DNA from: Flagellimonas beolgyonensis
GTDB lineage: Bacteria; Bacteroidota; Bacteroidia; Flavobacteriales; Flavobacteriaceae
Reading direction: 5' to 3'
DNA: 64,000 nucleotides
Assembly (NCBI RefSeq): GCF_003992615.1
Contig: NZ_RZMY01000015.1
Coordinates: forward strand, 1 to 64,000
Part shown: positions 49,805 through 60,029 of the stretch, piece after piece
Layout of the letters: each line of letters opens with the position of its first letter
How positions within the stretch are numbered: position 1 is the stretch's first letter
Translations under genes and position numbers: made by a program
The notes under the pieces: generated by a model
What the model saw: the letters and a program-made list of their open reading frames with translations, nothing else
Databases searched by the model: none
What the model was told of the DNA's origin: nothing

Positions 49805-51769
49805 CTAATCAACATTATCGTGTAGGAAAGAATTATTGGATCGCAATTGTAAATCATCGTTGCTATCCTCGCTCAAAGTGGTCCTGGAAACTTTTTGCTC
49901 CTTGGGAACATCGTTCAGGTCCACCCCTTGTCTTTTGTAGGCAGGTTGCTTTTCAATTTCATCAATACTGCTCCTGTTGTTCTGGAACTTGTAATTGAAA
50001 TTTTTAAGCTTTCTCCTTCTTTCATCGGCCCTATCTTTGAGGATTTCGCTAATGGAACTGTTCATTGGGTCCAAATTCCCGTTATCCTCTTCTTCCTTGA
50101 CCTCGGTTTCCACCTTTATGGTTTTCTTTTCGAATACCAACTCATTTTCCACCATTTTGGGCTCGTGGGTCTCTGCCAAGGACTTGGCACCGGTCAACTT
50201 GTTCTCCAATTCCATGTATTCCTCCAAGTTGTATCTAGTCTCACCTTCCTTTTTGTATTCAAGTACCGGTTTTACCTCCACGTACTCATTTACTTTTACA
50301 TCGCCGATACCATCATCCAAATTGAAGGTAATGGTATGTTCTTTCTCCTCCTCTTCTTCCTCAACCTCATTCAATGGCAAATCAAAGCTCAAGGTGAATT
50401 GGTCCTCATTCGCTTTTGGTGATACGACCTCTGGTTCCACCACCTCAATATTATTGATGATGTTCTTCGCTTCTATGATGATGAAATCATCTTCCACATA
50501 TTCGGGTACCACTTCCTCATAGAACACATTGAAATTTCTGATATAGCTCGATGTGGGTATCAAGTCAGAATCCATTGGCTTGGGCTGTGGCTTTGGTTCC
50601 TCCACTTCCTCAATTTCCAAGGTATGTTTTACAATGGATGGTTCTGGTTCTTCAACTGGCTGTCGCTCCACCCTTACCTCTTGGACCGAAGTTGCCTCTG
50701 GGGTAAGATCTTGCTCCGCAATCTGCTCATCCTCCAAGGTGTAGAACACTTTTTTGGATTCGGTATTCACGATAGTGTCCTGTTGGTCCACATTGAACCC
50801 AGTGGCAATAACGGTAACCGCAATCGCTTCACCCAAGGTCTCATCCTCACCCACACCCATAATGATGTTGGCACCATGTCCGGCCTCGATTTGGATATGG
50901 TCGTTGATCTCCCCGATTTCATCAATGGTGATTTCCTGACTGCCCGAAACTATCAGTAACAATACATTTTTGGCCCCGTTGATTTTGTTATCGTTCAATA
51001 ATGGGGAATCCAATGCCTTCATGATGGCCTCAGTTGCCCTTGCCGAACCGGATGCCGTGGCTGAACCCATGATGGCCGTGCCGCTGTTGGACAATACCGT
51101 TTTGGCATCCCTAAGGTCAATGTTCTGTGTATAGTGATGCGTAATTACCTCTGCGATACCCCTTGCCGCAGTGGCCAATACCTCATCTGCTTTTGAGAAA
51201 CCGGCCTTAAACCCAAGATTGCCGTATACCTCACGCAGTTTATTGTTGTTGATGACAATGAGGGAATCCACATTGGCACGCAATTTTTCTATGCCCAACT
51301 GTGCCTGTTTGTTACGCATGGCGCCTTCAAACTGGAAAGGCATGGTAACAATCCCCACAGTAAGGATGTCCATTTCCTTGGCCAATTTGGCAATGACAGG
51401 GGCGGCACCAGTACCGGTTCCTCCACCCATACCTGCCGTGATGAACGCCATTTTGGTATTCTGTTCCAACATGGCTTTGATATCTTCCATACTTTCCAAT
51501 GCTGCCTGTTCCCCAACGTCAGGATTGGCACCGGCCCCCAATCCTTCTGTTAAGGAAACCCCTAACTGGATTTTATTGGGAACGGAACTGTTTTGGAGTG
51601 CCTGGGCATCGGTATTACAGATTACAAAATCAACACCATTGATACCGGCCTGGAACATGTGGTTGATAGCGTTGCTACCTCCTCCACCTACTCCAACAAC
51701 CTTTATTACGTTGCTCTTGTTCTTGGGCAAATCAAAAGCGATGTTATCAAATTCTGTGTTCTTACTCAT
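49805..51769 (-). CDS. ftsZ: Cell division protein FtsZ with long C-terminal extension
   Basis: 654 residues, against ~383 in E. coli. Tubulin-like GTPase forming the Z ring. The GTPase core occupies residues ~1-325: VVGVGGGGSNAINHM, the tubulin signature AGMGGGTGTGAAPVIA, and the synergy-loop region NLGFKAGFSKADEVL. The remaining ~330 residues are an acidic, low-complexity linker (EVEEEEEEKEHTITFNLDDG) that ends in a conserved-looking tail (PAYKRQGVDLNDVP, then LRSNNSFLHDNVD). The tail probably replaces the usual D-I-P-x-F-L peptide for binding FtsA, but that is inference. 26 bp after ftsA. Confidence 0.96.
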   Translation of the reverse strand: MSKNTEFDNIAFDLPKNKSNVIKVVGVGGGGSNAINHMFQAGINGVDFVICNTDAQALQNSSVPNKIQLGVSLTEGLGAGANPDVGEQAALESMEDIKAMLEQNTKMAFITAGMGGGTGTGAAPVIAKLAKEMDILTVGIVTMPFQFEGAMRNKQAQLGIEKLRANVDSLIVINNNKLREVYGNLGFKAGFSKADEVLATAARGIAEVITHHYTQNIDLRDAKTVLSNSGTAIMGSATASGSARATEAIMKALDSPLLNDNKINGAKNVLLLIVSGSQEITIDEIGEINDHIQIEAGHGANIIMGVGEDETLGEAIAVTVIATGFNVDQQDTIVNTESKKVFYTLEDEQIAEQDLTPEATSVQEVRVERQPVEEPEPSIVKHTLEIEEVEEPKPQPKPMDSDLIPTSSYIRNFNVFYEEVVPEYVEDDFIIIEAKNIINNIEVVEPEVVSPKANEDQFTLSFDLPLNEVEEEEEEKEHTITFNLDDGIGDVKVNEYVEVKPVLEYKKEGETRYNLEEYMELENKLTGAKSLAETHEPKMVENELVFEKKTIKVETEVKEEEDNGNLDPMNSSISEILKDRADERRRKLKNFNYKFQNNRSSIDEIEKQPAYKRQGVDLNDVPKEQKVSRTTLSEDSNDDLQLRSNNSFLHDNVD

Positions 51770-51795
51770 AACGGTCGTGTTTCTTTATGGGGTTA

Positions 51796-53124
51796 TTATT
51801 CTGCGTTGTCCAAAAAATCCTTCAACTTCTCGGACCATTTGTCAAATATGGATTTTCGCTCTCCATGGGTGGCAACGCTTGGCTGTCCCACCACATGGTC
51901 TTGTTCCACCAACACTTTTTCATCTTGGGGCATGTCCCCTTGCTCCAGTATATGGTGCCTTTTGGTCGTTTCAAGGGCTTTCATCAATAGTCCAACTGCA
52001 GTGGCATAGAGCGGGCTTGCGATTTCTTCATCGGAATCACCTGCCAAATGTTCGTTCGGATATCCGATACGGGTATCCATGCCCGTAATGTATTCCACCA
52101 ACTGCTTCAAATGCTTCAATTGGCTTCCACCACCGGTTAAAACAATACCGGCGATCAATTTTTTCTTTTGCTCTTCGTGACCATAATTCTTGATCTCCAC
52201 ATACACCTGCTCAATGATCTCCACCACGCGTGCATGGATGATCTTGGAAAGGTTTTTCAGGGTGATTTCCTTTGGCTCACGACCTCGTAATCCGGGAATG
52301 GAAACAATCTCATTGTCCTTGTTTTCCCCGGGCCAAGCCGATCCGAACTTTATTTTTAGCAATTCAGCCTGTTTCTCAATAATGGAACAGCCTTCCTTGA
52401 TATCTTCCGTGATCACATTGCCTCCAAAAGGAATTACGGAAGTATGACGGATAATACCATCCTTGAAAATGGCCAAGTCCGTGGTTCCACCTCCTATATC
52501 TATCAAGGCCACACCCGCCTCCTTTTCTTCCTGACTTAATACAGCATCGGAAGATGCCAAGGGCTCCAGGGTAATACTTCCCAAATCCAGTCCTGCACTT
52601 TTAATGCAACGACCTATGTTTTTGATGGATGAAACCTGTCCGACCACCACATGGAAATTGGCTTCCAAACGACCTCCGTACATGCCTTTAGGCTCTTTGA
52701 TCTCGGATTGACCGTCCACTTTGTATTCCTGTGGCAATACATGAATGATTTCTTCCCCTGGAAGCATTACCAATTTGTACACTTGGTTGCACAATTTGTC
52801 CAGATCCTCGTCTTGGATGACTTCCTCAGAATTTGGCCTTGTGATATAATCACTGTGCTGCAAGCTTCGGATGTGTTGTCCGGCAATACCGACCACCACG
52901 GATCCAATTTTGAGGCCCGAATTCAACTCAGCCTGCTCCACAGCTTGCTGAATGGAGGAAATGGTCTGCGTAATGTTGTTGACCACTCCACGGTGCACCC
53001 CTAAACTCTTGGATTTACCGGTGCCCAGTATCTCAATTTTTCCATACTCATTTTCCCTACCGATGATCGCAACGATCTTGGTAGTTCCAATATCCAATCC
53101 AACTGAATAATTACCTTGTTCCAT
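51796..53124 (-). CDS. ftsA: Cell division protein FtsA
   Basis: 442 residues. Actin-like ATPase that tethers FtsZ to the membrane. Phosphate-1 motif VGLDIGTTKIVAIIGR, 1C domain in the region around SVVVGIAGQHIRSLQHSDYI, phosphate-2 LIDIGGGTTDLAIFKDG, adenosine motif GIVLTGGGSQLKHLKQLV, and a C-terminal amphipathic helix KWSEKLKDFLDNAE for membrane binding. Starts three bases after ftsQ. Confidence 0.96.
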   Translation of the reverse strand: MEQGNYSVGLDIGTTKIVAIIGRENEYGKIEILGTGKSKSLGVHRGVVNNITQTISSIQQAVEQAELNSGLKIGSVVVGIAGQHIRSLQHSDYITRPNSEEVIQDEDLDKLCNQVYKLVMLPGEEIIHVLPQEYKVDGQSEIKEPKGMYGGRLEANFHVVVGQVSSIKNIGRCIKSAGLDLGSITLEPLASSDAVLSQEEKEAGVALIDIGGGTTDLAIFKDGIIRHTSVIPFGGNVITEDIKEGCSIIEKQAELLKIKFGSAWPGENKDNEIVSIPGLRGREPKEITLKNLSKIIHARVVEIIEQVYVEIKNYGHEEQKKKLIAGIVLTGGGSQLKHLKQLVEYITGMDTRIGYPNEHLAGDSDEEIASPLYATAVGLLMKALETTKRHHILEQGDMPQDEKVLVEQDHVVGQPSVATHGERKSIFDKWSEKLKDFLDNAE

Positions 53125-53127
53125 ACA

Positions 53128-53847
53128 TTATATTTTGGTGCAAACCACTTGGTTGTTGAATTCCAGACTTACTGTAACATACTCCTCCAAGGAATTGTCC
53201 TTGGAAGCTTTGGCGTAAAACGCCATAAAATTTTTAAACTTCGCGTTAAGGTTGTCTACCCCGCCCAGGTTCACCACAAAGTTTTCCATGCGGAACCGAA
53301 GCTGATAGTTTCCTTCTTCCTTAATGTGTATGCCGATGACATTTTTCCGTAGAAAATCGTCCTCATTTATATAGTTCAATATGACATAGGCATCCTCCAA
53401 GGATTTCCCGGTTATTTCACCTGTAATAATCGGTACGCGTGCCGAATGGTGCTTAGACAATGGCATGCGTTTTCCCGTATCATCCAAATAAAATTTAGAG
53501 ATTCCCTCAACTCTCCCTATTGGTTTTCGCTGAACAATCTTAGAGATAAGCTCCCCGTTTACAGTAAGATAGACTTGGGCGTTTTTCACCATATCGTTGG
53601 ACAGAATTACCTCCTCTATGGTATTCAAAACTAACTGTTCTTTGGCCCTATTTTTTAGGGGTCCGTATTTTTGTATTAACAATTTATTAACCGCATCTTC
53701 GGTAATGTAGAGATTTTCGTCGCCTACAAATTTGACGGTTACCGTGTTCACTTTTTGTTGTTTGCTCCTGTGATCGGCAAAGCCATACAATGTGACCACA
53801 GCTACCGATAAGCATGCCAGTTTGATATGGTTCCAATTAACCCGCAT
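53128..53847 (-). CDS. ftsQ: Cell division protein FtsQ
   Basis: 239 residues from the ATG at 53847 ([13 protein letters not shown]). This start overlaps the end of murC by 11 bp; an earlier start would extend further into murC. Short cytoplasmic tail, one membrane helix (about 7-23), POTRA region (VKFVGDENLYITEDAVNKLL), then the beta domain AQVYLTVNGELISKIVQRKP with RVPIITGEITG. Assembles with FtsL and FtsB to regulate septal synthesis. No FtsB gene was seen nearby. Confidence 0.85.
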   Translation of the reverse strand: MRVNWNHIKLACLSVAVVTLYGFADHRSKQQKVNTVTVKFVGDENLYITEDAVNKLLIQKYGPLKNRAKEQLVLNTIEEVILSNDMVKNAQVYLTVNGELISKIVQRKPIGRVEGISKFYLDDTGKRMPLSKHHSARVPIITGEITGKSLEDAYVILNYINEDDFLRKNVIGIHIKEEGNYQLRFRMENFVVNLGGVDNLNAKFKNFMAFYAKASKDNSLEEYVTVSLEFNNQVVCTKI

Positions 53848-55186
53848 ATGCCAATTCTTTTTTGATTTTTGGTACTTCCATTCCAATATCACCTGCCCCA
53901 AGGGCCACCAAAACCCCGGTTGTGCAGTTTGTAAGTGCTGTCAACAAATCCGATTTGGCCACAAGCTTTTTGTTCGGATTGTTGATTTTATCCAATAGCC
54001 ATTGCGAGGTTACCCCTTCCATGGGCTCCTCCCGCGCTGGGTATATTTCCAAAAGGATGATTTCATCGAACTGGGCCAGACTCGCGGCAAAATCATCAGC
54101 AAAATCCTTGGTTCGGGAAAACAGATGGGGCTGAAAAACAACCGTGATCTTTTTGCCGGGATGCATCTCCCGAATGGCCTGATACACCGCATCGATTTCC
54201 GTGGGATGATGGGCATAATCGTCGATGAAAACAAAGTTTTCGTTCTTGATCTGATAGGAAAACCTACGCTGTACGCCTTTGAAGGTCCCCAAAGCTTCGG
54301 CAAGGCGGTGTGGTGGGCAACCAGTTTGCACCGCCATCGCGAAAGCAGCTAATCCATTGAGCAAATTGTGCCTTCCCGGTTTATTGAAACGAACGTTGGC
54401 AATAACCTCGGAAGGCGTTACGAGATTAAAAATGTAGGTTCCATGTTCAATGTTGATGTTTTCTATTCGATAATCTGACCCGTCAGCTATGCCAAAAGTG
54501 ATGCCCTCCATGGGCAATCCCTTGCGGACAAATAGCTTTCCACCCGGTTTGATCCTATTGGCAAAATCCCCAAAGGCTATCTCGAGTTCTTTTTTACTTC
54601 CATAAATGTCCAAATGGTCCGCATCCATACTGGTAATGCAGGCCACTGTGGGGGTCAATCGCAAAAACGAGCGATCGAACTCATCAGCTTCCACAACGGA
54701 GTAATCGGTACCATCCAGCACAAAATTACTATTGAAATCTTCCGAAACCCCTCCCAGAAATGCAGTGAACGGTAAGCCACATTCCTTTAACAAATGGGCC
54801 AAGATGCACGAAGTGGTAGTCTTACCATGGGTTCCGGCCACAGCCATGCAAAAGGAATCCTTGGTGATAATACCCAATACCTCTGACCGCTTTTTGATAT
54901 CGAAGTCGTTTGATCGGAAATAGTTCAACTCTTGATGAGAAGCAGGAACGGCCGGAGTAAACACCACCAATGTACCTGGCTGTTTGAAAGTATCATCAAT
55001 CAAATCCACATTATCTTCGAAATGAATGGAGATACCCAACTCGGCCAGTCCGTCGGTAATGGGTGTCGGGGTTTTGTCGTACCCTGCCACGGGCTTACCG
55101 ATAAAATTGAAATACCGGGCCAAAGCGGACATACCAATGCCTCCGATACCAATAAAATAGACGCTATGTATGTCCTTCACATTCAC
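53837..55186 (-). CDS. murC: UDP-N-acetylmuramate-L-alanine ligase
   Basis: 449 residues. Adds L-Ala to UDP-MurNAc, the first cytoplasmic stem-peptide step. N-terminal Rossmann part [18 protein letters not shown]-loop [19 protein letters not shown], metal-site [30 protein letters not shown] and the C-terminal [19 protein letters not shown]. Overlaps murG by four bases and ftsQ by 11. Confidence 0.97.
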   Translation of the reverse strand: MNVKDIHSVYFIGIGGIGMSALARYFNFIGKPVAGYDKTPTPITDGLAELGISIHFEDNVDLIDDTFKQPGTLVVFTPAVPASHQELNYFRSNDFDIKKRSEVLGIITKDSFCMAVAGTHGKTTTSCILAHLLKECGLPFTAFLGGVSEDFNSNFVLDGTDYSVVEADEFDRSFLRLTPTVACITSMDADHLDIYGSKKELEIAFGDFANRIKPGGKLFVRKGLPMEGITFGIADGSDYRIENINIEHGTYIFNLVTPSEVIANVRFNKPGRHNLLNGLAAFAMAVQTGCPPHRLAEALGTFKGVQRRFSYQIKNENFVFIDDYAHHPTEIDAVYQAIREMHPGKKITVVFQPHLFSRTKDFADDFAASLAQFDEIILLEIYPAREEPMEGVTSQWLLDKINNPNKKLVAKSDLLTALTNCTTGVLVALGAGDIGMEVPKIKKELAYAG

Positions 55187-56271
55187 TTCAACAACTTTTC
55201 AATTTCATCCACAATATGTTCGGTTGCCTTTGGCATGGCCAATTTTTTAATGTTTTGGGCGAGCTCCAATTGCCTTTCCTTAGACCCCATCAACTGTGCA
55301 AACATATCTTCAAAATGTCCATCCAATTCGGATTCCCGCAGCATTAAGGCTGCATTCTCACTGACCAAGGCCTGGGCATTTTTGGTTTGATGGTCTTCGG
55401 CCACATTGGGCGATGGGATAAAAACCACTGGTTTGCCCACCAAACACAATTCGGAAACCGAACCGGCACCTGCCCGCGAAATGATAATATCCGCCGCTGC
55501 GTACGCCAAGTCCATTTTATTGATGAAGGCCAAAACCTTCACCGAACCCGAATCGTACTTTTTATATTCCTCATGATAGAGTTTGCCGCATTGCCACAGG
55601 ACATGTAGACCCATCTTTTCAAAAAAATCCAATTCCTTTTCTATCAATTGGTTAATGCGACGCGCACCCAAGCTGCCGCCCAAAACCAACACTGTCTTTT
55701 TACTTCCGTTCAGGCCAAAGAATTCCAAGGCTTCCTTTTTGTTGACCTGGATATCTTCAAGGTTCATGCGAATGGGATTTCCCGTCTTCACAATCTTTTC
55801 CTTTGGAAAAAACTTTTCCATGCCATCATAGGCCACACAAATCTTCTCAGCCTTACCAGCCAATAGTTTGTTGGTAATCCCAGCAAAGGAATTCTGTTCC
55901 TGCAACACACAAGGAATACCTGAGCTTGCAGCCATTTTTAATAAAGGGCCACTTGCGAAACCACCTGTGCCAATGGCCACATGAGGTTTGAATTGCTTCA
56001 GTATTTTCCTTGCTTCCATCAAACTGCTTATCACTTTAAAGGGAAACATGAGATTTTTCAAAGTCAGTTTCCGTTGTATGCCACTTATCCACAAACCCTT
56101 TATTTCATATCCGGCCTGCGGCACTTTTTCCATTTCCATTTTATCCTTGGCCCCTACGAACAAAAACTGGGCATTGGGATGCCGCTTTTTCAATTCGTTG
56201 GCGATGGCCACTGCAGGATAAATATGTCCTCCCGTACCCCCTCCAGAAAGTATAAACCTATAATTGTCCAC
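55183..56271 (-). CDS. murG: UDP-GlcNAc:lipid I N-acetylglucosaminyltransferase
   Basis: 362 residues, GT-B glycosyltransferase acting at the cytoplasmic face to turn lipid I into lipid II. Motifs: [20 protein letters not shown] (acceptor-binding G-loop), [36 protein letters not shown] and the donor-site [20 protein letters not shown]. Overlaps the end of ftsW by 14 bp and murC by 4. Confidence 0.97.
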   Translation of the reverse strand: MDNYRFILSGGGTGGHIYPAVAIANELKKRHPNAQFLFVGAKDKMEMEKVPQAGYEIKGLWISGIQRKLTLKNLMFPFKVISSLMEARKILKQFKPHVAIGTGGFASGPLLKMAASSGIPCVLQEQNSFAGITNKLLAGKAEKICVAYDGMEKFFPKEKIVKTGNPIRMNLEDIQVNKKEALEFFGLNGSKKTVLVLGGSLGARRINQLIEKELDFFEKMGLHVLWQCGKLYHEEYKKYDSGSVKVLAFINKMDLAYAAADIIISRAGAGSVSELCLVGKPVVFIPSPNVAEDHQTKNAQALVSENAALMLRESELDGHFEDMFAQLMGSKERQLELAQNIKKLAMPKATEHIVDEIEKLLK

Positions 56272-57463
56272 TCAATACTTCTAAAGGGTTCGTCTCATCG
56301 ATATCATAGGATTGCTCCTCCAAATTCTCCTTCTTGTTGCTCGCGCTCAATACGATTCCAATCGCCATACAGGTCATCCAAATGGAGGTACCTCCCATAC
56401 TGATCAAAGGCAACGGTTGTCCTGTAACCGGAAACAGCTGCACCACTACCGCCATATTGATGAACGCTTGAAAAACTATGGGCAAACCTACCCCGATCAC
56501 CAACAGTTTGGAAAACACCGTTTTGGCCGAATGGGCCACCACGACTATCCGAAACAATAGCAGCAAATAGAAAAAGAGCAAAGCTCCACCCCCCAGCAAG
56601 CCATATTCTTCTATGATGATCGCAAAAATGAAATCCGAGGTACTTTGGGACAATAGGTTCTTCATCACACTCTTCCCAGCTCCTTTACCAAACACCCCGC
56701 CTTCGGCCACTGCAATTTGGGCCAAAGTCAACTGATGAAGGTCGTCCTTATCGGCATTCTCCGGATGCCAGAAAGTCTCGATCCTGGACTTCCAGGTTCC
56801 CGCACGCTGCGGCAATATTTCGGGCGCCTTGAACAGTACAAAAAGGAACATGCCGCCCAAAACGATACCCGTGGCCAGCATCACAAACAAATATTTCAGA
56901 GGATATCCACCCAAAAAACACAACACCAAAACCATGAAACAGATAATGGCTGCTGTGGAAAAGTTTTCGGGCAAAATCAACAGGACCACCAAGGCTACGG
57001 GCAACCAAAGTGGCAATATGCTTTCCTTGAACGTGATCTTAATATCCTTGATCTTGGTGAGGTAACGTGCGATCCAAATCATCAACACCACCGATGCCAA
57101 CGTAGAGGTCTGGAAATTTACCCCTACAAAAGGAATCTTGATCCAACGATTGGCCGTTACTCCCCCGATTCGCGTTTCCACGGTAAGGGTATAGGCCAGC
57201 AACAGTAAAACAATGGGCAGCGCAATAATCGAAAGTCCCTTAAAGTAATGGGTGGGAATCCGATGTATGGCGTAAATGATACCGAAGCCCAAAAAGAGCA
57301 ACACGGCATGTTTTATCAAATGCCCAAAGGTGGTACCGTCACCATTCACGTACACCAAATTGGTACTGGCGCTGTATACCGGCAAAAATGAGAAAAGCGC
57401 CAAAAGGGCCACTACGCCCCAGATGGCTTTATCACCTTTCAGATTTTTGAAAATTGCAAACAC
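56258..57463 (-). CDS. ftsW: Peptidoglycan polymerase FtsW
   Basis: 401 residues, about ten membrane helices, SEDS family. Polymerises glycan strands with FtsI at the septum. Seen: a [24 protein letters not shown] early helix, [20 protein letters not shown] (with E in the conserved P-x-D/E-x-S/G-T/A motif), [21 protein letters not shown] region reading [40 protein letters not shown] and [20 protein letters not shown]. Starts two bases after the murD stop and overlaps murG. Confidence 0.95.
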   Translation of the reverse strand: MFAIFKNLKGDKAIWGVVALLALFSFLPVYSASTNLVYVNGDGTTFGHLIKHAVLLFLGFGIIYAIHRIPTHYFKGLSIIALPIVLLLLAYTLTVETRIGGVTANRWIKIPFVGVNFQTSTLASVVLMIWIARYLTKIKDIKITFKESILPLWLPVALVVLLILPENFSTAAIICFMVLVLCFLGGYPLKYLFVMLATGIVLGGMFLFVLFKAPEILPQRAGTWKSRIETFWHPENADKDDLHQLTLAQIAVAEGGVFGKGAGKSVMKNLLSQSTSDFIFAIIIEEYGLLGGGALLFFYLLLLFRIVVVAHSAKTVFSKLLVIGVGLPIVFQAFINMAVVVQLFPVTGQPLPLISMGGTSIWMTCMAIGIVLSASNKKENLEEQSYDIDETNPLEVLSGQL

Positions 57464-57465
57464 GT

Positions 57466-58800
57466 TTACAGGTTTTTTACGGCATTTTTAAATTGGTTAC
57501 CCCGGTCTTCATAGTTTTCGAACAGGTCGAAACTCGCACAGGCTGGTGACAACAAAACGGCATCGCCACGCTCGGCAATCTTATAGGCCACCTTTACTGC
57601 TTCCTCCATGGAATAGGTCTCCACCATGAGGTCGATCACATTTCCAAAAGCATCCTTCAATTTGGTATTGTCCATTCCCAAACAGACAATCGCCTTTACC
57701 TTTTCGCGCACCAAAGGCATCAATTCCGCATAGTCGTTTCCTTTGTCCACACCGCCCACGATCCAAACAATGGGTTTTTTAATGCCATCCAAGGCATAAA
57801 ACGTAGCGTTCACATTGGTCGCCTTGGAATCGTTGATGTATTCCACATGGTTGATTTTCAACACCTTTTCCAATCGATGGGGTGCTCCCTGGAACGACTG
57901 GATACTTTGGCGAATGGTCTCCTTGCGTACCTTCACCAGCAGGGCGGCCATACTTGCGGCCATTGTGTTCTTCACGTTGTGTTGCCCTTCCAAGGCTAAA
58001 ATATCTGTACTCATTTCCAAGGTTTTATGTTCTAATTTTATTTTTATCGTTTCATTTTCGAGCCAGGCTCCTTCTTCCACCTTTCCCCTCAGGGTAAATG
58101 GAACCAATTTGGATCGAACTGGGTGTTGTTTCAACCAACCTGTTATCACTTCATCGTCGGCATCATAAATCAGGTAATCGTTTTCATCCTGGTTCATGGC
58201 TATCCGAAATTTGGAGGCGATATAGTTTTCAAATTGGTACTCATATCGGTCCAAATGATCGGGCGTAATATTAGTGATCACTGCAACATGGGGCTTGAAA
58301 TCGACAATCCCATCCAACTGAAAACTGCTGATCTCCAGCACATACTGATCAAAATCCTGCTCCGCTACCATTTTAGCATAGCTATCACCAATGTTTCCTG
58401 CCATTCCCACGTTCAGCCCTCCTTCTTTCAAAAGATGGTAGGTCATCATGGTCGTGGTGGTCTTTCCGTTGCTCCCGGTTATTCCCAATAGGGTCGCATC
58501 CGTGTATTTGGATGCAAACTCGATTTCCGAAATCACAGGAATGCCCTTGGCGACCAATTGTTTTACCAGTGGCACCTTATCCGGAATTCCAGGACTTTTC
58601 ATGACCACATCGGCATTCAAAATCTTGGATTCGGTATGAGTGCCCGATTCCCATTCAATCCCAAAATGTTCAAGAACTTCTTTGTATTTCTCTTTGATCT
58701 CGCCTTTGTCCGAAACAAAGACTTCAAATCCTTCTTTTTTTCCCAAAATGGCGGTTCCCACACCACTTTCTCCACCTCCAAGTATCACCAACCGGCCCAT
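57466..58800 (-). CDS. murD: UDP-N-acetylmuramoylalanine-D-glutamate ligase
   Basis: 444 residues. Adds D-Glu to UDP-MurNAc-L-Ala. N-terminal LVILGGGESGVGTAILGKKE, P-loop LLGITGSNGKTTTTMMTYHL, ISSFQLDGIVDFKPHVAVI and NITPDHLDRYEYQFENYI, and the C-terminal HRLEKVLKINHVEYINDSKA and TNVNATFYALDGIKKPIVWI. Stop lies two bases before ftsW. It begins immediately after the mraY stop, with no gap. Confidence 0.97.
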   Translation of the reverse strand: MGRLVILGGGESGVGTAILGKKEGFEVFVSDKGEIKEKYKEVLEHFGIEWESGTHTESKILNADVVMKSPGIPDKVPLVKQLVAKGIPVISEIEFASKYTDATLLGITGSNGKTTTTMMTYHLLKEGGLNVGMAGNIGDSYAKMVAEQDFDQYVLEISSFQLDGIVDFKPHVAVITNITPDHLDRYEYQFENYIASKFRIAMNQDENDYLIYDADDEVITGWLKQHPVRSKLVPFTLRGKVEEGAWLENETIKIKLEHKTLEMSTDILALEGQHNVKNTMAASMAALLVKVRKETIRQSIQSFQGAPHRLEKVLKINHVEYINDSKATNVNATFYALDGIKKPIVWIVGGVDKGNDYAELMPLVREKVKAIVCLGMDNTKLKDAFGNVIDLMVETYSMEEAVKVAYKIAERGDAVLLSPACASFDLFENYEDRGNQFKNAVKNL

Positions 58801-60021
58801 CTATCGAATTTTTAGCGTAACAATGCTAATGATGGCCAACAATATGCCTATGATCCAAAAACGGGTCACGATCTTACTTTCGTGATAGGATTTTTTCTGG
58901 TAATGATGGTGCAATGGCGCCATCAGGAATATGCGTTTGCCTTCCCCATATTTCTTCTTGGTATGCTTGAAATAGCCTACTTGCAACATCACCGACAACG
59001 ACTCGGCAAAAAAGATTCCGCACAAAACAGGCAGCAACAATTCCTTTCGAACGATGATGGCTATGACTGCGATGACACCACCAATGGTTAAACTTCCCGT
59101 ATCGCCCATAAATACCTGGGCCGGATACGCATTGTACCATAAAAACCCGACCAATGCCCCTGTGAAGGCAGCAATGAACACTACCAATTCACCCACACGT
59201 GGCAGGTAAAAAATATCGAGGTAATCCGAGAATTGGATGTTGCCCGAAACCCAGGCAAAAATGCCCAGCGTGAGCACAATGATCGCGGAAGAACCGGCGG
59301 CCAATCCATCGATTCCATCCGTTAAGTTGGCTCCGTTGGAAACTGCAGTAACAATCAAAATGACCACAGGTATGAAAATGAGCCAAGCATAATCGGCCAT
59401 ACCCTCTCCCATCCAACTGATGAAATCTGCATAATCCAACTCATTGTTCTTAAAAAAGGGAACATTGGTGCGAACTGCTTTGGTCTCCTCACCAAATACC
59501 CGCTCTACTTTAAAATTTTCGGTGATAGTGCTGCTATCTTTTTCCTTGATGGTCACTTGGGGATGGAAATAGAGCGTCAATCCCACTATGAGTCCCAAAC
59601 CGACCTGGCCCATGACCTTGAAGCGACCTTTTAGGCCTTCCTTATCCTTTTTGAAGATTTTTATATAGTCATCAATAAAGCCGATGATGCCCATCCAAAC
59701 GGTGGTCACAATCAACAAAATGACATAAATGTTCTTGATATCCGCAAAAAGAACTACAGGCAATAGGGTTGAAATTATGATGATGATACCGCCCATTGTG
59801 GGTGTTCCCGCTTTTTGTTTTTGCCCCTCCAGTCCCAAATCGCGGATACTCTCCCCTATCTGTTTCTTCTGAAGGTACAGGATGATTCGTTTACCGTATA
59901 CCATTGCAATTAAAAGAGACAACAATACGGCCATGGCCGCCCTAAAGGTGAGGAACTGGAACAGGCTAGCTCCCGGCAGTTGGTATTGTTTCTCTAAAAA
60001 CTCGAACAAGTAGTATAACAT
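58801..60021 (-). CDS. mraY: Phospho-N-acetylmuramoyl-pentapeptide transferase
   Basis: 406 residues, ten membrane helices; makes lipid I by moving phospho-MurNAc-pentapeptide to undecaprenyl phosphate. Motifs: [20 protein letters not shown], the catalytic [59 protein letters not shown] and [21 protein letters not shown] ~60-residue insert between the third and fourth motif regions (residues ~150-215) is longer than in E. coli (360 aa), as is usual in this phylum. Confidence 0.97.
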   Translation of the reverse strand: MLYYLFEFLEKQYQLPGASLFQFLTFRAAMAVLLSLLIAMVYGKRIILYLQKKQIGESIRDLGLEGQKQKAGTPTMGGIIIIISTLLPVVLFADIKNIYVILLIVTTVWMGIIGFIDDYIKIFKKDKEGLKGRFKVMGQVGLGLIVGLTLYFHPQVTIKEKDSSTITENFKVERVFGEETKAVRTNVPFFKNNELDYADFISWMGEGMADYAWLIFIPVVILIVTAVSNGANLTDGIDGLAAGSSAIIVLTLGIFAWVSGNIQFSDYLDIFYLPRVGELVVFIAAFTGALVGFLWYNAYPAQVFMGDTGSLTIGGVIAVIAIIVRKELLLPVLCGIFFAESLSVMLQVGYFKHTKKKYGEGKRIFLMAPLHHHYQKKSYHESKIVTRFWIIGILLAIISIVTLKIR

Positions 60022-60029
60022 GGACTACA

